Assembly (NCBI RefSeq): GCF_002973525.1
Contig: NZ_PVEN01000022.1
Span: forward strand, 38,022-102,021
Length of the DNA: 64,000 nucleotides
Origin: Paraburkholderia sp. BL21I4N1
GTDB taxonomy: Bacteria; Pseudomonadota; Gammaproteobacteria; Burkholderiales; Burkholderiaceae
Direction: 5' to 3'
The position numbers and the translations under genes are program-made. A model generated the notes under the pieces. It did not search any database and was not told the DNA's origin. It was given only the letters and a program-made list of their open reading frames with translations. Shown piece by piece: positions 55,821 to 63,811 of this stretch (position 1 is its first letter; each line of letters opens with the position of its first letter).

Positions 55821-56018
55821 CGAGTTGCTGTCGTTATGGTGTGCACGGCGGTCGCCGCTGCCCCTGTCGCGTGCGCGCAACAAGGCCCTGAGCAGCCAGG
55901 CGTAACGGCTCCAGGCGCTTGTGCCACAAGGGTTTGCGGGGCAAGCGAGCCGGAGCGGCGTGCAGGATTTTTGGGAAGTAAGGCGAGATTCTAACGCCAA
56001 ATGCTACCCGGAAGGGAG

Positions 56019-56027
56019 TTATCCACA
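56019..56027 (+). promoter_or_regulatory. Consensus DnaA box
   Basis: TTATCCACA, about 200 bp upstream of dnaA. Could serve replication initiation or autoregulation of dnaA. Confidence 0.8.
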
Positions 56028-56082
56028 GGGACGGATCATCCGCCCGAGCCAGCGGCGTCGCAGGCCGGCGAGCGCTAAACTA

Positions 56083-56111
56083 TTGACGGCCAACAGAAAA
56101 CCGGTTTAAAT
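56083..56111 (+). promoter_or_regulatory. Promoter of rpmH
   Basis: TTGACG, 17-bp spacer, TTAAAT. It lies 101 bp before the rpmH start codon. Confidence 0.65.
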
Positions 56112-56211
56112 AGCGGGTTCCGCGAAAACCAATTCTGTAAACCTCCGGCCATTGCCGCTTCAGCGATGATCGTGCGGTTATTTTTCGATCAGTCGATCAA
56201 GTGAGAGCAAC

Positions 56212-56346
56212 ATGAAACGTACTTACCAACCTTCCGTTACCCGTCGCAAGCGCACCCACGGCTTCCGCGTTCGCATGAAGACCGCAGGCGGCCGCAAGGT
56301 CATCAACGCACGTCGCGCGAAGGGCCGCAAGCGCCTCGCCATCTAA
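56212..56346 (+). CDS. rpmH: Ribosomal protein L34
   Basis: 44 residues, [18 protein letters not shown] to AKGRKRLAI, the complete and highly conserved L34. GAGAG precedes the ATG. It is first in the rpmH-rnpA-yidD-yidC cluster, transcribed away from dnaA. Confidence 0.99.
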
Positions 56347-56348
56347 GG

Positions 56349-56861
56349 TTGGCGAGCGGATTGCACGCTCTGTCTGTGCCAACTGGCGAAGCCCGCGGTA
56401 ATGCGGGAACGGCTGGGGCGACGCAACTGGGCTCGCTTCCGTTGCGAGCGCAAGCCGCCTTCCCCAAAGCCGCAAGGCTACTGAAAACGGATGAATTTTC
56501 ATCCGTTTTTCGTTTGCGCCCGTGGCGCCGCACCGCGCACTTTGTGGTGTACGGCCGGCCCACCGGCAACGACGCACGTCTTGGCCTCGTGATCGGCAAG
56601 AAGTACGCGCCGCGCGCGGCCACGCGTAATCTGGTACGTCGAATCGCGCGCGATGCCTTCCGGCTGCGGCGCGCGGAATTCGGCGGTTGGGATGTGCTGC
56701 TGCGTTTGCACACGCGCTTCGACAAAAAAGCTTTGCCGAGCGCTTCGTCGCCGCCATTGAAGGCGCTGTGCCGCAGCGAAATCGAGGCGTTGCTCGACAA
56801 GGCAGCGCGCGAAATTGTCCGTCGCCAGGCGCCGCCCGCGGAAGCGCCCCAAACGGAATGA
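56349..56861 (+). CDS. rnpA: Ribonuclease P protein component
   Basis: Protein subunit of RNase P, which binds M1 RNA and matures tRNA 5' ends. Core: FPKAARLLKTDEFSSVFRLRPWRR, LGLVIGKKYAPRAATRNLVRRIARDAFR, the conserved basic RNR motif being ATRNLVRRIARD. 170 residues are possible from TTG 56349, 2 bp after rpmH. The first 35 residues are not conserved, and later TTG/GTG codons at 56361 or 56376 are alternative starts; no ATG is available in frame. The TTG at 56349 has a weak TAAGG upstream. Confidence 0.9.
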   Translation: MASGLHALSVPTGEARGNAGTAGATQLGSLPLRAQAAFPKAARLLKTDEFSSVFRLRPWRRTAHFVVYGRPTGNDARLGLVIGKKYAPRAATRNLVRRIARDAFRLRRAEFGGWDVLLRLHTRFDKKALPSASSPPLKALCRSEIEALLDKAAREIVRRQAPPAEAPQTE

Positions 56862-56965
56862 CGCTCAAGTGACTGCCCGTTGCGCCGCTTTGCGGCTCCC
56901 GTAGCCTTGCTGCGCGGGCATCACCCGGACCTCCACGTTGCGCGGCGCAGTGAGCCGCACCAGCC

Positions 56966-57196
56966 ATGCAAACGGTACTTTTCGCTTTATTGCGTTTCTA
57001 CAAGATTGCCGTGAGCCCAATACTCGGCAACCGGTGCCGTTTTTACCCTTCCTGCTCTGATTACGCGCGCGAAGCAATCCAGTATCATGGCGCCGCGCGC
57101 GGGACTTATCTCGCCGCCAGGCGTATTTGCCGTTGCCACCCGTTTTCCGCGGGCGGCATCGATCTCGTCCCGCCTCCCACTTCTGAAAAGCGCTGA
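56966..57196 (+). CDS. yidD: Membrane protein insertion efficiency factor YidD
   Basis: 76 residues. LLRFYKIAVSPILGNRCRFYPSCSDYAREAI with the conserved Cys pair and C-terminal RRICRCHPFSAGGIDLVPP are the YidD signature. An amphipathic N-terminal helix attaches it to the inner membrane, where it helps YidC-dependent insertion. It lies between rnpA and yidC, as in most bacteria. Confidence 0.95.
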   Translation: MQTVLFALLRFYKIAVSPILGNRCRFYPSCSDYAREAIQYHGAARGTYLAARRICRCHPFSAGGIDLVPPPTSEKR

Positions 57197-57226
57197 CGCG
57201 CCGTTCCATCGACACTGAGACAACGC

Positions 57227-58885
57227 ATGGATATCAAACGCACCGTCCTATGGGTCATCTTTTTCATGTCAGCGGTCATGCTGTTCGACAACTGGCAACG
57301 CGACCACGGACGCCCGTCGATGTTCTTCCCGAGCGCGACGCCGACGCACACCGTCGGTAGCGCCGAACCGGGAACCACGACGCCGGGAACCCAGCCCGCC
57401 GATTTGCCGGCCACGAACGCAGCGGCTCCGGGCAACGCGCCGGCCGCCGCGCAATCGCAACTCATCAAGTTCAGCACCGACGTCTATAACGGCGAGATCG
57501 ACACCCGCGGCGGCACGCTGTCGAAGTTGTCGCTCGTGAAGCAAGGCGACGGCAAGACGCCGGATCTGGTGATCACGCTGTTCGACCGCACCGCGAACCA
57601 TACGTATCTGGCGCGCACGGGTCTGCTCGGCGGCGATTTCCCGAACCACAACGACATCTACACGCCGCTGCCGAACCAGCCGCACGATCTGACGGGCGAC
57701 GAAAAATCGTTCCAGCTCAGCTTCGAATCGCCGGTGAAGGGTGGCGTGAAGGTCATCAAGACCTACACGTTCACGCGTGGCAGCTATGTGATCGGCGTCG
57801 ACACGAAGATCCAGAACGTCGGCACCGCACCGGTGACGCCGTCGGTCTATATGGAACTGGTGCGTGACGATCAGCCGGTGGAAACGCCGCGCTTCTCGCA
57901 CACGTTCATCGGGCCGGCTGTCTACACCGACCAGCATCACTTCCAGAAGATGACGTTCAGCGACATCGACAAGAACAAGCAGGATTACGCGACCGCGGCC
58001 GACAACGGCTGGATCGCGATGGTCCAACACTACTTCGCGTCAGCCTGGATTCCGCAGCAGGGCGTGAAGCGCGACATTTACGTCGAGAAGATCGATCCGG
58101 CGCTGTATCGCGTCGGCGTGAAGGAACCGGTGGCCACGATTGCCCCGGGTCAAACGGTCGACGTCTCCGCGCGCCTGTTCGCCGGTCCGGAAGAAGAGCG
58201 CATGCTCGAAGGCATCGCGCCGGGTCTGGAACTGGTCAAGGACTACGGTTGGGTCACGATCATCGCGAAGCCGCTGTTCTGGCTGCTCGAGAAGATCCAT
58301 AGCTATGTCGGCAACTGGGGCTGGTCGATCGTGCTGCTCACGCTGCTGATCAAGGCGGTGTTCTTCCCGCTGTCGGCCGCGAGCTATAAGTCGATGGCGC
58401 GCATGAAGGCGATCACGCCGCGCATGCAAGCGCTGCGCGAACGCTTCAAGGGCGATCCGCAGAAGATGAACTCGGCGCTGATGGAGTTGTACAAGACCGA
58501 GAAGGTCAATCCGTTCGGCGGCTGTCTGCCGGTCGTCATCCAGATTCCGGTGTTCATCTCGCTGTACTGGGTGCTGCTGTCGTCGGTGGAAATGCGCGGC
58601 GCGCCGTGGATTCTGTGGATTCACGATCTGTCGCAACAGGACCCGTTCTTCATCCTGCCGGTGCTGATGGCCGTGTCGATGTTCCTGCAAACGCGTCTGA
58701 ACCCGACGCCGCCGGACCCAGTTCAGGCCAAGATGATGATGTTCATGCCGATCGCGTTCTCGGTTATGTTCTTCTTCTTCCCTGCCGGTCTGGTGCTGTA
58801 CTACGTGGTGAACAACGTGCTGTCGATCGCCCAGCAGTACTACATCACGCGGATGATGGGTCAGTCGAAGACGAAAGCGGCCTGA
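57227..58885 (+). CDS. yidC: Membrane protein insertase YidC
   Basis: 552 residues. TM1 near residues 5-23 (TVLWVIFFMSAVMLFDNW), a large periplasmic domain (about 85-340; GEIDTRGGTLSKLSLV... VYMELVRDDQ), then the conserved insertase core with five membrane helices: YVGNWGWSIVLLTLLIKAVFFPLS (with the substrate-groove Arg nearby), PVVIQIPVFISLYWVLL, FFILPVLMAVSMFLQ and FPAGLVLYYVVNNVLSIAQQYYI. This is the gram-negative form. Confidence 0.98.
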   Translation: MDIKRTVLWVIFFMSAVMLFDNWQRDHGRPSMFFPSATPTHTVGSAEPGTTTPGTQPADLPATNAAAPGNAPAAAQSQLIKFSTDVYNGEIDTRGGTLSKLSLVKQGDGKTPDLVITLFDRTANHTYLARTGLLGGDFPNHNDIYTPLPNQPHDLTGDEKSFQLSFESPVKGGVKVIKTYTFTRGSYVIGVDTKIQNVGTAPVTPSVYMELVRDDQPVETPRFSHTFIGPAVYTDQHHFQKMTFSDIDKNKQDYATAADNGWIAMVQHYFASAWIPQQGVKRDIYVEKIDPALYRVGVKEPVATIAPGQTVDVSARLFAGPEEERMLEGIAPGLELVKDYGWVTIIAKPLFWLLEKIHSYVGNWGWSIVLLTLLIKAVFFPLSAASYKSMARMKAITPRMQALRERFKGDPQKMNSALMELYKTEKVNPFGGCLPVVIQIPVFISLYWVLLSSVEMRGAPWILWIHDLSQQDPFFILPVLMAVSMFLQTRLNPTPPDPVQAKMMMFMPIAFSVMFFFFPAGLVLYYVVNNVLSIAQQYYITRMMGQSKTKAA

Positions 58886-58991
58886 GATCGGGTCTGATGG
58901 CGGGCGGTAATGCGCTCGCTGTCCACAAGACCGATTCACGCCGACGCAAGCTGTTCGCGGTACTGAAAACCGCAGCAACGCGTAAAAAAAC

Positions 58992-59024
58992 AAAGCCGCC
59001 CGGAGCAACCCGGGCGGCTTTTTT
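58992..59024 (+). terminator. Terminator after yidC
   Basis: 12-bp stem AAAGCCGCCCGG / CCGGGCGGCTTT, 6-nt loop, T-run after it. The A-tract before it could also serve the convergent HTH gene. Confidence 0.92.
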
Positions 59025-59064
59025 CATGGTCAACGCGTTAGCGTTCGGCCGGCGAACGCCGCGG

Positions 59065-59472
59065 CTATTCGCCCGCCGTATCCTCGCCGTAAAAGCGCAC
59101 AATCATTTCTTCCACGAGGAATCGGTCCTTCGGCGTAAGCGATTCGATCTTCGACGCCAACTCGATCGTTTCAGGTGAAGGCGGATACTTTTCGCCCCGC
59201 GCGAGCGGCCTGGCATTCGCGCCCGGCGCCGGTCCGTAATGGAGCCAATGCTCCTTCACGTTCAGCCATTCGGCCAGCATGCGCAGCTTGTCCGGCTTCG
59301 GAATCGTCGCGCCCGACAGCCACTTGTGGGCGGCTTGCGTCGTAACCGGACGCTCGCCGTGATAACGAAGATTAAACTGTTCGGCGAGTTTGGTCCCGCC
59401 GCGAATTTTCAGCGGTTCTAGCAGGTCACGCAGCCTCTTGGCAAAGGCCGCTTTCTCTTGTTTGGTCGGCAT
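59065..59472 (-). CDS. Phage-repressor-like HTH regulator, copy 1
   Basis: 135 residues. An N-terminal HTH (KAAFAKRLRDLLEPLKIRGGTKLAEQFNLRYHGERPVTTQAAHKWLSGATIPKPDKLRMLAEWLNV) and a short C-terminal helical region (SPETIELASKIESLTPKDRFLVEEMIVRFYGED). Closely related to the next gene upstream. Its promoter region has two copies of a 14-bp motif also found before its paralogue, probably operator sites. It converges on yidC. Regulatory targets unknown. Confidence 0.85.
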   Translation of the reverse strand: MPTKQEKAAFAKRLRDLLEPLKIRGGTKLAEQFNLRYHGERPVTTQAAHKWLSGATIPKPDKLRMLAEWLNVKEHWLHYGPAPGANARPLARGEKYPPSPETIELASKIESLTPKDRFLVEEMIVRFYGEDTAGE

Positions 59473-59533
59473 GGACCAGATTGTGCAATTCAGCGTCTAA
59501 CCAGTTGACAACCATGCAGGCTATGATTTAGCG

Positions 59534-59547
59534 TATTTGAGATAGAT
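59534..59547 (+). repeat. Operator-like motif copy 1
   Basis: TATTTGAGATAGAT, then TTAGCTTG. One of four copies in this area. Confidence 0.55.
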
Positions 59548-59687
59548 TTAGCTTGTATCCCGTGTCGCACCAGCCGTTTCGCAGAATTCAAATTTTTTGA
59601 TTTTTCTTTGTGTGGCGGGCGTATCGATGGCATAGCCGTCGCAAGAAATCTTAATCAGTCTCACGAATTGCAGTAACAATCCTAGCT

Positions 59688-59701
59688 TAGTTAGGATAAA
59701 T
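59688..59701 (+). repeat. Operator-like motif copy 2
   Basis: TAGTTAGGATAAAT, preceded by CCTAGCT; part of the dyad ATCCTA...TAGGAT. Confidence 0.55.
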
Positions 59702-59783
59702 CTGAATCGCTGGAAAAAATGGTGCCCGAGTCGCGAAGAGTCTAGCCAAGGCCAGCCACACCACTCGTCCCCGGCAACGCGCA

Positions 59784-60200
59784 CTAAGTCCCACCCTGCC
59801 CCTCTTCCGCGTCCTCACCGTAAAACCGCACAATCATCTCCTCAACCAGAAAGCGGTCCTTCGGATTCAGCGCGCCGATCTTGGAAGCCAGTTCGATGAC
59901 TTCAGGCGACGGTGGATATTTCTCGTCACGTGCGAGCGGCTTCGCGGCCATGCCCGGCGACGGTCCATAGCGAAGCCAATGTTCGGTCACCAGCAACCAC
60001 TCGGCCAACGTGCGCAATTTGTCGGGCATCGGAATGGTGGTGCCCGAGTGCCACTTATGCGCAGTTTGCGGCGTGACCGGTTCGCCACGATAGTGTTTGT
60101 TGAATTCCTTGGCGAGTTTCGTCCCACCGCGGATCTTGAGCGGTTCCAGCAGGCCCTTCAGCCTCTTGGCGAAGGCGGCTTTTTCTTGTTTGGTCGGCAT
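59784..60200 (-). CDS. Phage-repressor-like HTH regulator, copy 2
   Basis: 138 residues from MPTKQEKAAFAKRLKGLLE; a 13-codon extension to 60239 is not shared by the paralogue. Same layout as copy 1: HTH in residues 10-70 and the conserved tail LNPKDRFLVEEMIVRFYGED. The tandem arrangement, similar sequence and similar promoters point to a gene duplication. Such regulators are often remnants of mobile elements, and an integrase relic lies 2 kb away. Confidence 0.85.
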   Translation of the reverse strand: MPTKQEKAAFAKRLKGLLEPLKIRGGTKLAKEFNKHYRGEPVTPQTAHKWHSGTTIPMPDKLRTLAEWLLVTEHWLRYGPSPGMAAKPLARDEKYPPSPEVIELASKIGALNPKDRFLVEEMIVRFYGEDAEEGQGGT

Positions 60201-60261
60201 GCGCCGGATTGTGCAATTCGGCGTCCGATCTGTTGACAACCCCGCGAGCTATGCCGTGGCG

Positions 60262-60275
60262 TAATTGAGATAAAT
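60262..60275 (+). repeat. Operator-like motif copy 3
   Basis: TAATTGAGATAAAT, then TTAGCTTG, at the same place relative to HTH copy 2 as copy 1 is to HTH copy 1. Confidence 0.55.
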
Positions 60276-60416
60276 TTAGCTTGTCCGCCGCTCCGTGCAG
60301 CGCGTTCCGTCGATTTCAACTCTTTTGATCTTTTCTTTATTGGGTGGCCTTCTAGCGCATTCGGCCGACCTACGCGATCCCAATTACTCTCAAAAACTAC
60401 AGACGCATTCCTAGCT

Positions 60417-60430
60417 TATTTAAGATAAAT
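60417..60430 (+). repeat. Operator-like motif copy 4
   Basis: TATTTAAGATAAAT, preceded by CCTAGCT like motif copy 2. Confidence 0.55.
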
Positions 60431-60584
60431 CCCACTCAGCGGGATAAGTGATTGAGGAGACGCGCCGCCGAACCGGCAAGCCGCCCGCCGTCAACGCGGG
60501 CAAACGCTCGCGTTACAATGCCTCGCGCCGCGTCGGCCCACGCTAAGTCGCGCCGCCCTTCCCCCGTTTTTAGCCAAACCCGCC

Positions 60585-61979
60585 ATGCTCACCACCGATT
60601 CCGATCCCATCGTCGCCATTGCCACCGCGCCCGGTCGAGGCGGCATCGGCGTCGTGCGGATATCGTTCGGTCGCGCGGCGGAAGCGGCGGCTCAGCCGCT
60701 CATGCAGGCGCTCACCGGCCAGTTGCTCGCCCCGCGCCACGCGAGCTACGTGCCGTTTCTCGACGGCGGCGACAACGTGCTCGACCGCGGCATCGCGCTG
60801 TACTTTCCGGCGCCGCATTCGTACACCGGCGAACACGTGCTCGAACTACAAGGCCACGGCGGTCCGGTCGTGCTGCAACTCGTGTTGCAGCGCTGCGTCG
60901 ACGCCGGCCGCGCGTTCGGCCTGCGTCTCGCGGAGCCGGGCGAATTCACGCGCCGTGCCTTCCTCAACGACAAGCTGGATCTGGCGCAGGCCGAAGCCGT
61001 CGCCGATCTGATCGAGGCCAGCACCGAAGCCGCCGCGCGTTCGGCTGGCCGCTCGCTAGACGGCGCGTTTTCACGCGACATCCACGCGCTGGTCGAAGAC
61101 GTGATTACGCTGCGCATGCTGGTCGAAGCCACGCTCGACTTTCCCGAAGAAGAAATCGACTTCCTCGAAGCCGCCGACGCCCGCGGCAAGCTCACCCGGA
61201 TTCGCGAACGCCTTGCGCACGTGTTGAGCGAAGCGCGCCAGGGCGCGCTGCTGCGCGAGGGCTTGTCGGTGGTGCTGGCGGGACAGCCGAACGTCGGCAA
61301 GTCGTCGTTGCTGAACGCGCTGGCCGGCGCGGAACTGGCGATCGTCACGCCGATCGCCGGCACGACACGAGACAAGGTCGCGCAGACCATCCAGATCGAA
61401 GGCATTCCGCTGCACGTGATCGACACGGCGGGTCTGCGCGATACCGAGGACGAAGTCGAAAAGATCGGCATTGCGCGCACTTGGGGCGAAATCGAGCGCG
61501 CGGACGTGGTGTTGCATCTGCTCGATGCGCGCATCGGCATGACAGCCGAAGACGAAACGATCGCCGCCCGCTTCCCAGTTGGCGTGCCGGTGGTGCGCGT
61601 GCTGAACAAGACCGACCTGACCGGCCTCGCGCCGGCAGCCCAAGCACTCGATGCCGACGCCGAGCTTAGCGAGGTGCGTCTGTCGGCGAAACAGGGCGAT
61701 GGCGTGGCGCTGCTGCGCGACGAGCTGCTGAGGATCGCCGGCTGGCAAGCGGGCGCGGAGAGCGTCTACCTGGCGCGCGAACGGCATCTGATCGCCCTGC
61801 GTTCCGCCGAGGAGCATCTCGCGACGGCGGCCGCGCATGCGGATCAGAACTCGCAGGCGTTGGATCTGTTTGCTGAAGAACTGCGGCTCGCCCAGGATCA
61901 GCTGAATTCGATTACGGGTGAATTCAGTTCGGACGATCTGCTTGGAGTGATTTTCAGCAGGTTCTGTATTGGGAAGTAG
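60585..61979 (+). CDS. mnmE: tRNA modification GTPase MnmE
   Basis: 464 residues. With MnmG it installs the carboxymethylaminomethyl group on U34 of certain tRNAs. N-terminal folate-binding domain starts DSDPIVAIATAPGRGGIGVVRISG-like. G domain motifs: G1 GQPNVGKSSLLNALAG, G2 GTTRD, G3 DTAGLRDTED, G4 NKTDL. The conserved C-terminal FCIGK with the essential Cys is intact. It normally follows yidC; here the two HTH genes come between them. Confidence 0.97.
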   Translation: MLTTDSDPIVAIATAPGRGGIGVVRISFGRAAEAAAQPLMQALTGQLLAPRHASYVPFLDGGDNVLDRGIALYFPAPHSYTGEHVLELQGHGGPVVLQLVLQRCVDAGRAFGLRLAEPGEFTRRAFLNDKLDLAQAEAVADLIEASTEAAARSAGRSLDGAFSRDIHALVEDVITLRMLVEATLDFPEEEIDFLEAADARGKLTRIRERLAHVLSEARQGALLREGLSVVLAGQPNVGKSSLLNALAGAELAIVTPIAGTTRDKVAQTIQIEGIPLHVIDTAGLRDTEDEVEKIGIARTWGEIERADVVLHLLDARIGMTAEDETIAARFPVGVPVVRVLNKTDLTGLAPAAQALDADAELSEVRLSAKQGDGVALLRDELLRIAGWQAGAESVYLARERHLIALRSAEEHLATAAAHADQNSQALDLFAEELRLAQDQLNSITGEFSSDDLLGVIFSRFCIGK

Positions 61980-62163
61980 AGAGCGCTTGGGGTTTTGGGA
62001 TAGATTAATGTAATCCTCGTTGAAAAAAGGCTTATTAGATCATCGCCACATGCCGTCCCGCTAACTTGAACCCATCTTTTGTGGTGCCAAAAAACCGCTA
62101 ATCTTTGGTACACAGTGAGAATAAGCGCTAAAATCCCGCTGCCTAAGTACCCGCGATCCCAGC

Positions 62164-63357
62164 ATGCCCCGACTCGCCGTCCCGCTCACCGAAAGCCAGA
62201 TTCGCGCGCTCGAACCGCGCGCCACCCGCTATTGCGTTGCGGACGGCAACGGCCTCGTCATCGAAGTCATGACGACCGGCACCAAGGTCTGGCGCTTCCG
62301 CTATTCGCTGAACGGCCGCCGCCAGCCGCTCGCCACGATCGGCGACTATCGGATGATTTCGCTGCGTGTCGCGCGCGCCAAGGCGCAGAAGTATGCGGAG
62401 ATGGTCGCGCAAGGCGTCTCACCGGTCGCGACGGCGCGCCGGGACCGCGGCGCCGAAAGCAAGGCCGACGTGTTGCGCGAAGCCGCCGAGCTGTATCTGG
62501 CAACGGAAATGGCGGGCAAATCAGCCGAATATCGCCGCACCACCCGTCGCGCGCTCGACAAGGACGTGTTGCCGGCCATCGGCGGCATGGCCATCAAAGC
62601 AGTAACCGCGGACGACGTCGTCGCGATCTGCGAGCGCATCAAAAGTCGTGGTTCGCCGAAAATGGCGCTGCACACGCGCAACGTGATCAAGCGCCTCTAC
62701 GCCTATCTGATCGCCCGGCAACTCGCGACCAGCAACCCGGCCGAAGTCGTTCCGGCGCGCTCCATCGCCACCTTCGACAGCCGCACCCGCGTGCTTTCCG
62801 GCGGCGAGATCGGCGCCATGCTGCGCGCTATCGACGCGTCGAACATTCGCCGGCCGCTGAAACTGGCGCTGCATCTGCTGGTGCTGACCATGGCCCGCAA
62901 ATCGGATCTGGTGGAGTCGCGCTGGGACGAATTCGATCTGGACCGCGCACGCTGGACGATCCCGGCTACACGTCTGAACAAAGAGCAGGACCAACGGGTG
63001 CATCTGTCGCGTCAGGCCGTGTCGATGCTCCGCGAGCTTCAGCAAGCCAGGGCGAGCCGACACTTTGTATTCCCGAGCGTCAGGGGCGGCGACAAACCCA
63101 TCGCGAAAAGCACGCTGAATCAGGCGGTCAAAGCGTTGGGGCTGGAGGTGGAGCATTTCGTCCTGCACGACTTCCGGCGCACGGCCGCAGCCCATTTGCG
63201 GAACATGACACACTCGACTGACGCGCGAGATGAAACCGCCGGCCAGGACGCGGACCAAGAAGATGTCGCAGAGCAGCGTGAACGAGTGCAGAGCTGGGCA
63301 GACTTCGTCGATTCGCAAATCGAGGAGAGCCGGAAAGCAATGGTGAGCAGCGTCTAG
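62164..63357 (+). CDS. P4-type tyrosine recombinase lacking the catalytic tyrosine
   Basis: 397 residues of the P4-integrase family. N-terminal DUF4102-like arm-binding domain (LTESQIRALEPRATRYCVADGNGLVIEV...WRFRYSLNGRRQPLATIGDY); SAM-like core-binding domain about 100-200; catalytic domain with Arg245 (LTMARKSDLVESRWDEFDL) and the H-x-x-R box LHDFRRTAAAHLR (335-346). The usual GH and Tyr region is missing: after Arg338 no Tyr occurs, and the tail (DETAGQDADQEDVAEQRERV) differs, although the normal end SWADFVD remains. A deletion has probably inactivated it. No attachment site was found. Confidence 0.85.
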   Translation: MPRLAVPLTESQIRALEPRATRYCVADGNGLVIEVMTTGTKVWRFRYSLNGRRQPLATIGDYRMISLRVARAKAQKYAEMVAQGVSPVATARRDRGAESKADVLREAAELYLATEMAGKSAEYRRTTRRALDKDVLPAIGGMAIKAVTADDVVAICERIKSRGSPKMALHTRNVIKRLYAYLIARQLATSNPAEVVPARSIATFDSRTRVLSGGEIGAMLRAIDASNIRRPLKLALHLLVLTMARKSDLVESRWDEFDLDRARWTIPATRLNKEQDQRVHLSRQAVSMLRELQQARASRHFVFPSVRGGDKPIAKSTLNQAVKALGLEVEHFVLHDFRRTAAAHLRNMTHSTDARDETAGQDADQEDVAEQRERVQSWADFVDSQIEESRKAMVSSV

Positions 63358-63592
63358 CGATTGGCGCTTCCCGCTCGACACCCGCTTCAAGAACCTGTGA
63401 CGAGGCGGTTTTTCGGTACACAAGACCCAAACTAACCGACTCAACTCATTGCCATAAAAAGAAAATCAGCGTCTTCACCGGGTTTCCAAAGGTGAGGAGA
63501 ATAAGACGCCTCCAGACACATCACGTCGCCCTTCTCTCCCGCGATTCATCGCCTAAACTGAAAGTCCGACGCAACCCGATACGGGGGCTCCC

Positions 63593-63754
63593 ATGTCTGA
63601 ATCGTTGTTGGCTTATTTGCTGGGACCCGCTGTCATGCTGCTGGTCGGCGTGGTTATCTGGGCAGCGTCCCACTATCACCACAAGACCAAGCCGCCAAGG
63701 TTCGAGCGCTGGCTCGATACGCACTACGCGGAGTGGCTGCATCACCGGCACTGA
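63593..63754 (+). CDS. Small single-span membrane protein
   Basis: 53 residues, MSESLLAYLLGPAVMLLVGVVIWAASHYHH followed by KTKPPRFERWLDTHYAEWLHHRH. One hydrophobic helix (about 5-25) and a basic, His-rich tail. A purine-rich GGGGG lies 6 bp before the ATG, and a strong terminator follows the stop, which supports a real gene. Function unknown. Confidence 0.6.
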   Translation: MSESLLAYLLGPAVMLLVGVVIWAASHYHHKTKPPRFERWLDTHYAEWLHHRH

Positions 63755-63767
63755 GCGGCCTATGCAA

Positions 63768-63804
63768 CAAAAAGCCGTCGCTTCACAAGGCGACGGCTTT
63801 TTTA
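63768..63804 (+). terminator. Terminator after the small membrane protein gene
   Basis: 10-bp stem AAAGCCGTCG / CGACGGCTTT, 10-nt loop, then TTTT. Confidence 0.9.
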
Positions 63805-63811
63805 ATGGTTG

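Larger units (their letters stand above)
55821..56211. other. dnaA-rpmH intergenic region, candidate part of oriC
   Basis: 390 bp between divergent dnaA and rpmH, the usual place for a chromosomal origin in this family. It has one consensus DnaA box, an AT-rich patch near 56105-56112 and 56175-56190, and the rpmH promoter. A near-palindrome CTTGTG-C-CACAAG spans 55919-55930. Only one perfect DnaA box was found, so the full origin assignment remains uncertain. Confidence 0.55.
59473..59783. promoter_or_regulatory. Promoter region of HTH copy 1
   Basis: 311 bp upstream of HTH copy 1. It has blocks also conserved before copy 2: ATTGCACAAT-like sequence next to the start, GGTTGTCAAC 35 bp upstream, and two copies of TAnTTnAGATAAAT. 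No other gene. Confidence 0.6.
60201..60584. promoter_or_regulatory. Shared promoter region of HTH copy 2 and mnmE
   Basis: 384 bp between divergent HTH copy 2 and mnmE. The half near the HTH gene repeats the conserved blocks of copy 1's promoter; the half near mnmE (about 60440-60584) is GC-rich and holds nothing I recognise. Confidence 0.55.
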
